Virus record (IMG/VR): IMGVR_UViG_3300025127_000071
Span: 1-45,954 of that record
Strand: one strand, 5' to 3'
From: a virus
Length of the DNA stretch: 45,954 nucleotides
The notes beneath the pieces were generated by a model. It worked only from the letters and a program-made list of their open reading frames with translations. It made no database searches and was not told the DNA's origin. The translations under genes and the position numbers were made by a program. Positions 26,201 to 34,576 of this stretch are shown in pieces (the first letter of the stretch is position 1; each line of letters begins with the position of its first letter).

Positions 26201-28813
26201 TCTACCAATTAACTGAACTGAACTTCTAAACTGTTTTTGATCAGGACCTACTTCGTTTAAGTCTCTAGGAACTTTATTTATATTATCATTTATAAGAACA
26301 GTGTGTGATGTCTGACCAACTTCTAAAGTTGTATCATTAGGATACGATGCCATTATACCTGGTAGATAAACATTATAATATTCTTGTTCTGTTTGCTTAA
26401 CTACAATTTTATATGAATACCAACCAAGAGGATTATATTGATCACTAGTTACATCACCATTATATAAATTATCATTAGGTATAGGAGCATTCATTAATAC
26501 TTTTAGCGAATTACCAGGCCAAGACGTTTGATCTACAGTTTGGCTTATATAAGGAGAAAACAGAGTAGAACCTGCGTATTCTACACCGTTTACTATAATA
26601 GAGGTTTCATTATTAGACAAGATAACACTTGATTGTCTACCGTATCTATCTGAAAGAACAAAACCTACTTGATAGTTTCTATTTGTTTTAACTGAGCTAT
26701 TTGGATACTCTACTTTTGTCACAGAGTTTTCTGTATCAGCTCCAGGTTCTGCTATAACTGTTACAGTTCCTGCTGGAAATGTTACAGCGTTTGAAAGAGT
26801 TATAGTAGAAGCACCTATTTGATTTGAAGTAGCGCTAGTTACTTGAGTATCCGTAGGTATATTGACGCCATAGTCATTGCAAGTTACGTAGTATCCTACC
26901 CATAAACCACTGCCTTGTACTTTACTAATAGTAACATTTATTGGATCACCAGCCGCGTAAGTTGCAGCTCCACTAGTATAACCAAAAACAGCGTCGCTAA
27001 GATTAAAATCTGCTTTTTCCGTTGAAGCAACGTTATAATTTAAAAATTCAGGTGGATTTATTTTATTTTGAAAATTACCATATATAACTCTATTTCCAGC
27101 TACTTCTTGAGCTTGAGCTCTAACTGGTATTTTATCATAAACTCTAACTAAATTGCTTTCTGGTAAAGTTTTTGTTGGTTTAGTAGATTTGTACTCATAG
27201 TTAAAACTTGTAATATCACCAATAATGACAGCAGAATTATTATCTAGTTGAGCAACAGTTTGATTAACTTTTATAGTTCCTGCAACTGGATTACTAGGAT
27301 CTGTGGGCGTAAACTCTGTTACTTGAGTTATTCCAACATCAAAACCGGGGCCATTAACAATGCTTCCTACTGTTATTCCGCCTTGAATATTTTTTATAGA
27401 TATAGCAGCGCCAGCTGCTCCAGGCGTCTGCGCACCATCTACTTCGCAAACACAAGATTGATTTGTTATTTTATCTATAGGTAAAGTTTCAACTACTCTT
27501 ACAGCTATACCATCTGACTCTTTATAAAGTATGTCAATTTCTTTTATTTTTAAAGCTTCTTGAAGATCAAAATTGTTAAAAGGAAGAGGTATTTTAAGAT
27601 CAATACTATTAACTTTATTTTCCATAAAATAAACAATAGTACTTCTATATGATTCGTCTTGATCATTTTTAGCTTGACTTCCTTTGTTTGATGCGTTATT
27701 TGGATCTACAAACATAAAATACCCGTCTTGTTTAGGTATAAAAGCTATTTGAGTAAAAGGCGAAAATATAGAATACTCATTGTCTTCAAATCTATATCTA
27801 TAAGCGAACCTAACAAACTTACTTTCTAAGTAATCGGGATCGCCTGCAAAAGTTGGATCAAAATAAGGGTTTGCATTAAAAACAACTTTTTGTCCTATGT
27901 CAAGAGCTACATCACCCGTTAATGTAATAGTAAAAGAAGTACCACTACCACCAACTACAGTTGTTACTGTTTCACCCGTATCGGTAAGGCTAAAATCACC
28001 TCCTGCTAAATTGTCTTGAACAAAAACTCTAGAAGCTCCATTGGTTCCATAAGCTGATCCACTACCAATGTTTATTTCACCTATTACATTGTCTACATAT
28101 ATTTTACTAACCCCAGGAGTACTAGCTATTATACACGTCGCAGCACCTCCATTAGGCAAAAACAAACTACTAACGTCTTTCATAGTAGTTTCATGACCTG
28201 GTTGTAAGGCTAAGATACTTTCTTGGTAAAGCTCTATTGCTTCAAAAGGATTATACTTAGCTACAGATATTTGATCTTCAGTTGTATAATAAGTTGGATT
28301 TGTATTAGTAAAGTCCTGGTTAGCTAATATTGTATTTATAACTCTTGGTTGGTTTCTATTATCAGTAAAAAACAACAAAGTTTCTAATATATTAACGCCA
28401 GTTATTAGGTTTGTTTGAGAAAAATTAAGAAAAGCGCCTTTAACTAAAATAGTTGACTGCCCAGTTAGTATGTTTGTAGATATTATAAAGTTTGAGGCAG
28501 TAGGTTCGTATTCGCCAGCGCCATTATTTATGTTTGGATTTTGATCTTCGTAGTCAGTAAAAAACAAATAAATAGTACTGTTTAATTCATCAGCAAAACT
28601 ACCTATACATTTTATATCTAACTTACCTGTAAGAGTCGTATAATTTGCTACTTCTATATTACCTAATGTATTTTCTAAATTACCAACTTGTTCACTTTCA
28701 GATTTACTTATTTGAACATTTCTGGCATCTCTATATTCACCTTCTGGCAACAAGCGAGCGTCTAAGTCTTTATTCATCTTAGACTTTAAAAAAGTATTTT
28801 GAACTTTACTCAT
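23264..28813 (-). CDS. Giant tail stabilization (tail tubular B/muzzle-like) protein (1849 aa)
   Basis: Opens with KMNKDLDARLLPEGEYRDAR, the hallmark start of phage tail tubular B/stabilization proteins, then FTDYEDQNPN and the signature FVRFAYRYRFEDNEYSIFSP (about 333-352) and VGFVLSDRYGRQSSVILS (about 717-734). Family members form the lower tail tube with a beta-propeller-like fold. The usual length is about 700-1000 residues; this one is far longer, with Thr/Ser/Asn/Gly-rich beta modules (about 950-1400), a cysteine-rich region (CGAASFCQPPG, ADLCCDTNQ; about 1460-1530) and a Trp/Arg-rich C-terminal stretch (KKWRQWCQRWRDDQP). The additions may serve receptor binding or tail-fibre attachment (inference). 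Confidence 0.85.
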   Translation of the reverse strand: MSKVQNTFLKSKMNKDLDARLLPEGEYRDARNVQISKSESEQVGNLENTLGNIEVANYTTLTGKLDIKCIGSFADELNSTIYLFFTDYEDQNPNINNGAGEYEPTASNFIISTNILTGQSTILVKGAFLNFSQTNLITGVNILETLLFFTDNRNQPRVINTILANQDFTNTNPTYYTTEDQISVAKYNPFEAIELYQESILALQPGHETTMKDVSSLFLPNGGAATCIIASTPGVSKIYVDNVIGEINIGSGSAYGTNGASRVFVQDNLAGGDFSLTDTGETVTTVVGGSGTSFTITLTGDVALDIGQKVVFNANPYFDPTFAGDPDYLESKFVRFAYRYRFEDNEYSIFSPFTQIAFIPKQDGYFMFVDPNNASNKGSQAKNDQDESYRSTIVYFMENKVNSIDLKIPLPFNNFDLQEALKIKEIDILYKESDGIAVRVVETLPIDKITNQSCVCEVDGAQTPGAAGAAISIKNIQGGITVGSIVNGPGFDVGITQVTEFTPTDPSNPVAGTIKVNQTVAQLDNNSAVIIGDITSFNYEYKSTKPTKTLPESNLVRVYDKIPVRAQAQEVAGNRVIYGNFQNKINPPEFLNYNVASTEKADFNLSDAVFGYTSGAATYAAGDPINVTISKVQGSGLWVGYYVTCNDYGVNIPTDTQVTSATSNQIGASTITLSNAVTFPAGTVTVIAEPGADTENSVTKVEYPNSSVKTNRNYQVGFVLSDRYGRQSSVILSNNETSIIVNGVEYAGSTLFSPYISQTVDQTSWPGNSLKVLMNAPIPNDNLYNGDVTSDQYNPLGWYSYKIVVKQTEQEYYNVYLPGIMASYPNDTTLEVGQTSHTVLINDNINKVPRDLNEVGPDQKQFRSSVQLIGRVQNTAPTTIQSGNTNIQYYPQRATDTVSVISTVNDLFDFNPVEPPLFNLFPQFYSLESNPLIARLSTEFQIGQLATANYLPAGGKSVEMTLASQTITINSVSGDSTTLSTINSLVDYLVTGVGIPSETYVSSNTAVGAVLAGEMEVTLEDKNGGVVSVKLPENVQIAFTPTEGNTSIPEFKLTRPGIQYLAVCETEPVESAIDIFWETSTSGKISDLNQAVLNNQDQPAGSNISWNPSFNEGLKASNTAAGDNGFILAAPFTVQDNFGQTIPVTATDTVEISTITNGLGESVNGAGFISTTQVRDYFRLVDTSGTGVGPWQIKITSNTGGGGDGEGVSSLVNYFDNVYYFYNDRAAERQFTFTFRIVIDNQESFVTRVANLSNVIPEFFTIEALNADTANVVYGPGAGVPMPSPVPVKTNKGVKDIAIINVNNGAANKTDPNPNGGLALSKRDLKIVNQSFENNSIWSQNIGSPNGPPATISAQELPIFSLETFPGSNGNLEYKLVNNFSSNEDVSLIGAGIYYITLALQDAGGTVSYQQIEVDMSIRLNSNNFWNKIQETDAYGAAAEFYQGSPPQFILPGTAPPVFDGSIGGCGAASFCQPPGPNTKWWNYPSCIFQITDQDVGASADSYGWYLYAGGYFDNTADADLCCDTNQSSGIAGSFSLVDYSQAGTSGTITIPMNTPITGGEHLVQKQVTDTTAFPITAAQIPLWGLPPFIHGRIKVTDYDGNGLWTYEVLEGDPDKALTGCMKLFRDVNGTETTAGYGWNTNGQSGQIQITQSQMQERVLDGRPGRRSARIKFTQTGVNSSGNPIKQFYYVPVTSSPLPNIGRDNPQNGGLATLVTNWDFNTQGDQIIYTYGGPQNFQTSPWFFVPTNGTTTTMDPILKIWSMYTYSGWVGSKWRSDGNSHRKKWRQWCQRWRDDQPFQNPPITFDNADVTVGIQRLLDNNNPSCLAHDEHEAQDDRPLNAGNYQYSII

Positions 28814-28819
28814 TAAATT

Positions 28820-30052
28820 TTAGTGTTTTATCCATTTAGACTTACCACGCATTACTTGAACTATTTCATCAAGCTTAATATTAGAAAGTCTTATTTTAGC
28901 GTTTCTCAACTTAGCACTTCTATCTCTTTTTAGCCGCATTACATCATTTGGACTTTGACCAGCTCTAACAGATACTATGTTGTATAATATAGAAGCATAT
29001 AGAGCGTCTTCTGCGAGCTTTGGTACTTTAGAGTCAATATCGTAAGCTAAACCATCAGATATGTATTCTAAAACAATTATTTTATTTACAAGATTACTAG
29101 AAAAAGACATTTTTCCTTCTCTATAATTAGGGTTAAACCAACCGTTTCTTTGAGCATATTGAGGTAGCATGCCATATTGTTGACCATAGAAAATATCAGT
29201 TGCAAACCCATAATAGTTAGCCCAATAAGCATAATCATCTAAATTGTTAAAAAACTCTTGACTAATAATTTTAGTGTTTGCTTTTTTCCATCTATCTTCG
29301 GTAATAGAAGTTCCTTCTATATTTGAGCCAAAATTATCTTGAATAGGTACGCCAGCTGCGTCTTGTACAGGATTGTTGTACGGGCTGGTTGTAAGATTAT
29401 TAGCTGGATATATAGGTTTTTTTAAACCTAACTCATCAATATAGCAAACGCTTACATAGTTTACGTAATCTTGAGGCAAAACTATGTTTAAACTAGCTGG
29501 TATCGTTAATTCTTGAGAGTGTATGCTTTTAAGAGTATCATAACTAAATTCTTGTAAAGATCTTTTAGCAAAAAATAATACATCTGATTTTTTAGCTGAT
29601 TGAAGTATTTTACCATCGCCTACATAACCTACCATAAAGTTATCACAAATATCACCTAAGCTTAAATATTCATAACCGCCATAATTTTCTTCTACGGTTT
29701 GACCAAAAGCATCCTGATTACCATAATTGCCGCCACTTAAGGTTTTTAATTGAACAACTAAGTACGTTCCCTGCGCAAGTAATACTGGCACTGCTGTTGT
29801 TCCTAAAGATATTGTATCGTCATTAACTCTATAAGCAGTTGTATATTCTGTAAAACTATTTGGCAATCCAGTTGCGCTTGTATATATTTTAAAATTATTT
29901 AAAGCATAATTAGTAATTGTTGGATCAAAAGATCCAAAAACTAAATTAGTATTAAAAGATGTTTTAAAATCAGTCTGACCAGCTGCATCTTCTACTACAA
30001 ATACTTGAGCGCCTTGATAGTATTGTTGATTTGTTTCTGTTACTAAACTCAT
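28820..30052 (-). CDS. Neck/ring protein (head-tail structural, 410 aa)
   Basis: Contains LPQDYVNYVSVCYIDELGLK (about 196-215) followed by PIYPANN, and SDVLFFAKRSLQEFSYDTLK (about 155-174). These are recognisable from structural neck/ring proteins of crAss-like phages placed between the connector and tail tube genes. The N-terminal 110 residues look like a separate beta domain; the C-terminus is basic and helical (RDRSAKLRNAKIRLSNIK). It starts 4 bases after the connector gene stop. No enzyme motif. Family assignment is from motif memory and gene order. Confidence 0.75.
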   Translation of the reverse strand: MSLVTETNQQYYQGAQVFVVEDAAGQTDFKTSFNTNLVFGSFDPTITNYALNNFKIYTSATGLPNSFTEYTTAYRVNDDTISLGTTAVPVLLAQGTYLVVQLKTLSGGNYGNQDAFGQTVEENYGGYEYLSLGDICDNFMVGYVGDGKILQSAKKSDVLFFAKRSLQEFSYDTLKSIHSQELTIPASLNIVLPQDYVNYVSVCYIDELGLKKPIYPANNLTTSPYNNPVQDAAGVPIQDNFGSNIEGTSITEDRWKKANTKIISQEFFNNLDDYAYWANYYGFATDIFYGQQYGMLPQYAQRNGWFNPNYREGKMSFSSNLVNKIIVLEYISDGLAYDIDSKVPKLAEDALYASILYNIVSVRAGQSPNDVMRLKRDRSAKLRNAKIRLSNIKLDEIVQVMRGKSKWIKH

Positions 30053-30056
30053 TTAT

Positions 30057-30872
30057 TTAAGATTTTTCGTTAGCTTCTACTTGAGCAACTTCTTGAGAAG
30101 CAACATCTATTATAGTAGGATCATTTATTATTACGCCTGAATACTTTAATATTCTAATTATAATATTAGTTTGTTCTGTAGTACTTAATTGAAAATCAGT
30201 AGAAGCAGCAGGTGAAAAAATATACTGACCTTGAATTCCTTGTCTAAAATTCCATCTTGGAGCTATTGGTTTTACAATACAATTTACTTCAACACTAGTA
30301 GGTAGAGGAAATATTTTAAAATAAGGTATATAACCTGGTAAAAAACTACTAATATTTGTGTATGCTAAAGGATATTTTTCAGTAGGACTTGTTAGTTTAC
30401 ATCTAGTAATCTTATTGTATTCAGACTTAGAAACAAGTTGAGTTATATAACTACCTCCAGATGTAGAAGCGTTAGATCCATATGAAGAGCTTGGCGTATT
30501 AGATGAAGTATATGAAGATAATATTTCACCATGCCAGTATATTTCAAATTCAAGTTCCCCAGTTCCGTTATTTATTTGATCTCTGCCGTAAGACCAACCT
30601 TGCTCAGCATTATTATATGTTAAAGCTAAATCTTTTACAAAAGGACTAATTTTTTCTTCTTGATTTTTAAATATATTAAAATACTGAGTATCGTTTTGAG
30701 TGTTATTTTGATTTTGACGGTTTAATTGGTTTCCATCTGGAAAATATGATTCAAATATTTCCAACTGTACTTGCTCGCCTAGGTTATTAAATTCAGCAGG
30801 AGTAATATAACCTCTTTGCTCTTTGTTTAATATCTGCAAGACTGTTTGATATACTGTATTTACATTTACCAT
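30057..30872 (-). CDS. Head-tail connector/adaptor protein (271 aa)
   Basis: N-terminal VYQTVLQILNKEQRGYITPA (residues 7-26), then EFNNLGEQVQLEIFESYFPD, is the conserved opening of connector-like proteins found after the capsid genes of Bacteroidota phages. Mixed alpha/beta body with Ser/Gly/Asn-rich loop (STSGGS near 136-141). Gene order (capsid, head protein, this, neck protein) supports a portal-docking adaptor. It is preceded by a terminator hairpin and an A/T leader, so its transcription is partly separated from the capsid genes. Confidence 0.7.
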   Translation of the reverse strand: MVNVNTVYQTVLQILNKEQRGYITPAEFNNLGEQVQLEIFESYFPDGNQLNRQNQNNTQNDTQYFNIFKNQEEKISPFVKDLALTYNNAEQGWSYGRDQINNGTGELEFEIYWHGEILSSYTSSNTPSSSYGSNASTSGGSYITQLVSKSEYNKITRCKLTSPTEKYPLAYTNISSFLPGYIPYFKIFPLPTSVEVNCIVKPIAPRWNFRQGIQGQYIFSPAASTDFQLSTTEQTNIIIRILKYSGVIINDPTIIDVASQEVAQVEANEKS

Positions 30873-30891
30873 ATTAATTTTTATTTATACT

Positions 30892-30913
30892 AAAAAGGCG
30901 GCCGAAACCGCCT
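30892..30913 (-). terminator. Rho-independent terminator after the 272-aa head gene
   Basis: On the minus strand a 6-bp GC stem (AGGCGG / CCGCCT, loop TTTCGG) is followed by TTTTT. It lies 22 bases after the stop of the 272-aa gene and 20 bases before the next start codon. Confidence 0.85.
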
Positions 30914-30934
30914 ATTTTATAGTATCACTTGTTT

Positions 30935-31753
30935 TTATAGTTTTTTATCTATAGATTTATATATTTCAACGCCTTCATCTGTTTTTAAGAAAGCAGCAAA
31001 AGCTGAGTATGGATTTTCGTCAAAAGGTACATTCATTAATTTTCTACCGTTTGATCCCCATGTAAATGTTCTTTGATCACTAGATAATTTAATTACACCT
31101 GCTTCTGCAGCTCTAATAGCAATATTTCTAAGTTGAACATTGTCATCATTAGCTAAATTGATAAATAGTTGTGGATTGTTTCTAGCAAATAATAACACAT
31201 CTCTTTTTAATTCTTTAGAACTCATCTCACCTACAACAGAGCCTTTTTCAACTCTTAATATAGCTTCAACTTGATCTATGTCCATATCTCTAGCCGCATT
31301 GAGAGCATCTATTTGAAGACTTAATAAATCTAATTCATCTACAGCTTTTTCTTGAGCGCTAAATTCTTCATATAGCTTACCTTTTAAAGGATGATATAGA
31401 GATAATAGCTTTTGTAAGCTTTGTTGCTGCTTTGATACAGTCAAAGATCCATTATGAAATCTAATATGACCCATTGTAGCTTCGCCTTTTTGTTCGTCTA
31501 CAAATGGAGATGATTGATTTGTAGCATATCTTAACTCTCTTTGTCTACCTGTTTTTTCGTCAAAATAAAGTAAAGAATGTTTTTTAGTATGCTTTCCTGG
31601 TATTGTAAGAGTTAAAGGTGACTTATTTCCTTTTAAATAATAAACTCTATCTTTTATTTCCCACGCGTCTTTTGCGGGTTTAGGTGGTGTTTTTGTAACC
31701 ACGGGCTGAGGTGCAACCTCAACAGTTGTTTCTGCTGTAGCTTTTTTAGCCAT
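30935..31753 (-). CDS. Head-associated structural protein (272 aa)
   Basis: A Pro/Lys-rich N-terminal tail (VTKTPPKPAKD) leads into YYLKGNKSPLTLTIPGKHTK and RELRYATNQSSPFVDEQKGE, then helical segments (DELDLLSLQIDALNAARDMD; SKELKRDVLLFARNNPQLF). I recognise this pattern from conserved structural proteins placed right after the major capsid gene in related marine phages. The SELKRDVL-type helix-rich middle could bind DNA or capsid. It lies between two strong terminators, so it may be expressed at a level of its own. Confidence 0.7.
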   Translation of the reverse strand: MAKKATAETTVEVAPQPVVTKTPPKPAKDAWEIKDRVYYLKGNKSPLTLTIPGKHTKKHSLLYFDEKTGRQRELRYATNQSSPFVDEQKGEATMGHIRFHNGSLTVSKQQQSLQKLLSLYHPLKGKLYEEFSAQEKAVDELDLLSLQIDALNAARDMDIDQVEAILRVEKGSVVGEMSSKELKRDVLLFARNNPQLFINLANDDNVQLRNIAIRAAEAGVIKLSSDQRTFTWGSNGRKLMNVPFDENPYSAFAAFLKTDEGVEIYKSIDKKL

Positions 31754-31778
31754 AATATAATAAAATTAAATAGTTAAT

Positions 31779-31821
31779 AAAAAACCCCAGGGCTACGCTC
31801 ACTATGTAGCCCCGTGGGGTT
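31779..31821 (-). terminator. Strong rho-independent terminator after the major capsid gene
   Basis: On the minus strand the arms AACCCC...GGGGCTAC and GTAGCCC...GGGGTT fold into a two-part stem (7 bp plus 6 bp with a small internal bulge) ending in a T-run (TTTTTT). It begins 15 bases after the capsid stop. This is the clearest terminator in the window and would set the capsid gene apart from downstream structural genes. Confidence 0.92.
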
Positions 31822-31835
31822 AATTTAAGAAGTTG

Positions 31836-33335
31836 TTACACTCCTTTGAAAAGTACAAAGTTGTTAGCGGCTTGCACAACTAAACATCTTTCAGATAGGA
31901 AGTTTACTTCCATAGCATCAAGAGTAGATGTAAATGCACCACCAGCAGAACCAGTCAACCAAGACTTCATGCGTCGATCATCAGCCTGTGAAGCTCTGTA
32001 TCGTACGTGCAAGAAAGGTCTACGGATGTTAGTTCCTAGTACTTGATCGTAAACAGTTGATGTTCCAGCAGGTACTAATACACCTTCGATAGAGCTAATT
32101 CCATCGATAGCGCCACGAGTTGAAGCATCGTTTAAGTATTTCCAATCAGTTTTGTAGAAATCATAAGAACCTCTTCGGAAACCGCTGAAACCTAAGTTTA
32201 ATGCCATTTCTTCTGAGTTTTCAAATAATCCAAAAGCAGTACCACCAGCAGCTCCGCCAGAGATTGCAGCTAACATATCGTCAAAATCTAAAGCAGTTTG
32301 GCGATTTAAGAAAAGCATGTTTTCTTCAATAGCACCTTGCGTGTCTAGGTTTTTCAATATAGCATCAAACTCATCTAGGCCGTTTGCAGCAGTAAATCCT
32401 ACTTCTACGTTACCACGTGTTTGGATAGCAGAGAATAAACCTTCACTTCCTGGTAATTGACCTTCTGTGTAAAGACCAGCAGCGATTTGGTTATATTCTG
32501 ATTCTACCATTGCCATTTCTAAGTAATCTTCAAAGCGTAATCTTGTTTCAGATTCTGCTTTTAAGTACCATAAATATCCAGAAGCACCATCTTCAGTTGC
32601 AACTTCTACCCAACCAATTTGCGCCATATCAGAACCAGATACTACGTATTGATCTCTAATGATGATTGGTGAGTTAGAAAACTGCGTGAAACTAGGCTCT
32701 ACACTGTTTCTAGAGGCTGAATTACCAATACCAGTTCCAACTGTTCCAGCTATTGTAGTTCCTTTAGTATATGAAGATCCGTATACGAATACTTTGATAC
32801 CAGCAGGTCCTGCTCCAACACCAAAGTTAGCAGCAGTTCCAGACCAATCAGCAAGACCGATAAGTCCATTACCGCTAAAAGGAGCTACAGTAAAGTTACC
32901 ACCAGGGCCTGTAGCAGTTACAGCAGTTACGATACCTTTAGCTTCAGCGCCATTTACTGGGTTTAATAACACTACTGTGTCGTTAACAGACACAACAACG
33001 TTTTGATCAGCAGCAACTGTAATAACGTTACCAACATTTGCGGCTCCGTTAATTCCAACACCAAAGTCTGTGTAAGAAATGTGTAATCTATTTTGTTCAG
33101 ACCAAATTACTTGATCAGATGTCATTGGCATTTCAGCGCCAACCATTCGCAAAAACCCAGATAACGTTCTGTTTCCATAACGCTCTACTTCTTGCTCATA
33201 TACTTCAGGTAGGTACTGCTGAGTAAATGTATCAGTGTTACCAGCACCTCCGTCGTTAAATTGTAGGTAGTTGCTATTCAACGTTTCCATTGTTTGCGTT
33301 GGGATTAAACTACCAAATTGAGGAGTTAAACTCAT
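31836..33335 (-). CDS. Major capsid protein (HK97-fold, crAss-like)
   Basis: A 499-residue protein in the canonical place after terminase, portal and scaffold-like genes. The N-arm region (FTQQYLPEVYEQEVERYGNR, about 38-57) and LHISYTDFG followed by a Gly/Val/Thr-rich inserted beta domain (about 80-200) fit the capsid proteins of crAss-like phages, with SPIIIRDQYVVSGSDMAQIG and the E/P-loop-like helix ASGYLWYLKAESETRLRFED after it. The base composition is visibly less AT-rich than in its neighbours and codons look more uniform, as expected for the most abundant virion protein. No protease or cleaved delta domain is obvious. The strong terminator follows. Confidence 0.9.
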   Translation of the reverse strand: MSLTPQFGSLIPTQTMETLNSNYLQFNDGGAGNTDTFTQQYLPEVYEQEVERYGNRTLSGFLRMVGAEMPMTSDQVIWSEQNRLHISYTDFGVGINGAANVGNVITVAADQNVVVSVNDTVVLLNPVNGAEAKGIVTAVTATGPGGNFTVAPFSGNGLIGLADWSGTAANFGVGAGPAGIKVFVYGSSYTKGTTIAGTVGTGIGNSASRNSVEPSFTQFSNSPIIIRDQYVVSGSDMAQIGWVEVATEDGASGYLWYLKAESETRLRFEDYLEMAMVESEYNQIAAGLYTEGQLPGSEGLFSAIQTRGNVEVGFTAANGLDEFDAILKNLDTQGAIEENMLFLNRQTALDFDDMLAAISGGAAGGTAFGLFENSEEMALNLGFSGFRRGSYDFYKTDWKYLNDASTRGAIDGISSIEGVLVPAGTSTVYDQVLGTNIRRPFLHVRYRASQADDRRMKSWLTGSAGGAFTSTLDAMEVNFLSERCLVVQAANNFVLFKGV

Positions 33336-33350
33336 AATATAAAGTTTTTA

Positions 33351-34547
33351 TTAGTTAAATTTTCTTGTTTTTATTTTAAGCTTTGTAGAATCAGCACCTG
33401 AAATTGCTTTTACTTTCATTCCGCCTATAAATACATCACCTTGAGTAGTCCTAGCTTTAGTGTCACTTAGGTTTTTTGACTTATTTACAACTTCTTTAAT
33501 AGCGTCTGCTTTTCCTTGCTCATAAAAATGAGCGGCAATTTTATCTACATTGTCAGCAGCGTAAATAGCTTTATGATAACCAGCGTGATCTACAACGTCA
33601 CCATTCTCGTTTAAGAACTTCCCAACGAGGTTTGTTATATTTGACTGGTTTTCTGCAATCTTATCTTTGTTTTGAATATTATACTTATATTTCTTTTCGC
33701 CTACTGTGATATCAAAACCTTTGAAATCATTGCCAAAAAGTTTTTTTGTATTTTCTTTAAACGCTTGATGTTGTTGCTCAGCTTGTTCTTGCTGCTTGTT
33801 ATATCTATTGAAAAAGTCCATAGCTTTTTGTTGTTCTTGAGTAACGCCCGGTCTCAACTTGATCTCGTCGTAGTATTTACTCTTTGTTTCTTCTAAAAAG
33901 TTTTTGGCTTTTGCAACTTCTTCTTTAAACGCAAGCTTTTTTTTGCGTATATCTCTTTCCTCGTCTATGTCTTCATCATAATCAAACTCTTCTAACAGAA
34001 GGTTAAGATCTTCAGAATCTAAATAAGGTTTATTTTTTTTGTAATACTCTTTAATAAGAGTTTTATCATCTGTGTTGCTATAGTCGGCGTTTAGCCTTGT
34101 ATAGTCTTCTATTGTTCCACCAGTTTCTTCCATGAAAGCAACTAGCTTTTCTATATTTTCTGGTAATTGTTTACCTAATACTTTTTCGTCTCTTATTGCT
34201 TCTTTAACTTCAGCCTCAACTTGTTTAACTTCAGCTTCAGTTACTTCTTGGATCGGAGAAAACCCTTCAGCAGTCTCGTTGGACTCTTGTACAGGTTCTC
34301 CCATCTTTGAGCTATCTCCGGATGATTCTTCCACAGATACCTTCTCTGCTTCTCCGATTTGAATGGCATCGTCTTCTTTTTTAATTTCAACCTTAGTTAC
34401 ATTATCTTGTAATTCAACTAAAGGTTCTTTAGCATTAACTTTTACTTTTGTTACGTTGTCTTTTGTTTCGGTTAATTTTTTAGGTGTTTTCTTTTTAATT
34501 TTAAAATCACCTTCTTGCTTTACAGCTTCTTGTGTTTCTTGTGACAT
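33351..34547 (-). CDS. Scaffold-like acidic coiled-coil protein (398 aa)
   Basis: Located between portal and capsid genes. Highly charged: a low-complexity acidic N-terminus (residues 1-130; repeats such as DNVTKVKVNAKEP and DNVTKVEIKKED), long predicted coiled-coil helices (about 190-270; QQEQAEQQHQAFKENTKK) and a basic C-terminal end (KLKIKTRKFN). A short ordered unit lies near 310-365 (LVGKFLNENGDVVDHAGYHK). Composition, position and basic tail fit a scaffolding protein that guides capsid assembly by binding the capsid protein through its C-terminus. No motif proves it. Confidence 0.75.
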   Translation of the reverse strand: MSQETQEAVKQEGDFKIKKKTPKKLTETKDNVTKVKVNAKEPLVELQDNVTKVEIKKEDDAIQIGEAEKVSVEESSGDSSKMGEPVQESNETAEGFSPIQEVTEAEVKQVEAEVKEAIRDEKVLGKQLPENIEKLVAFMEETGGTIEDYTRLNADYSNTDDKTLIKEYYKKNKPYLDSEDLNLLLEEFDYDEDIDEERDIRKKKLAFKEEVAKAKNFLEETKSKYYDEIKLRPGVTQEQQKAMDFFNRYNKQQEQAEQQHQAFKENTKKLFGNDFKGFDITVGEKKYKYNIQNKDKIAENQSNITNLVGKFLNENGDVVDHAGYHKAIYAADNVDKIAAHFYEQGKADAIKEVVNKSKNLSDTKARTTQGDVFIGGMKVKAISGADSTKLKIKTRKFN

Positions 34548-34576
34548 AATATAATATAATTAAATAATTAATAAAT

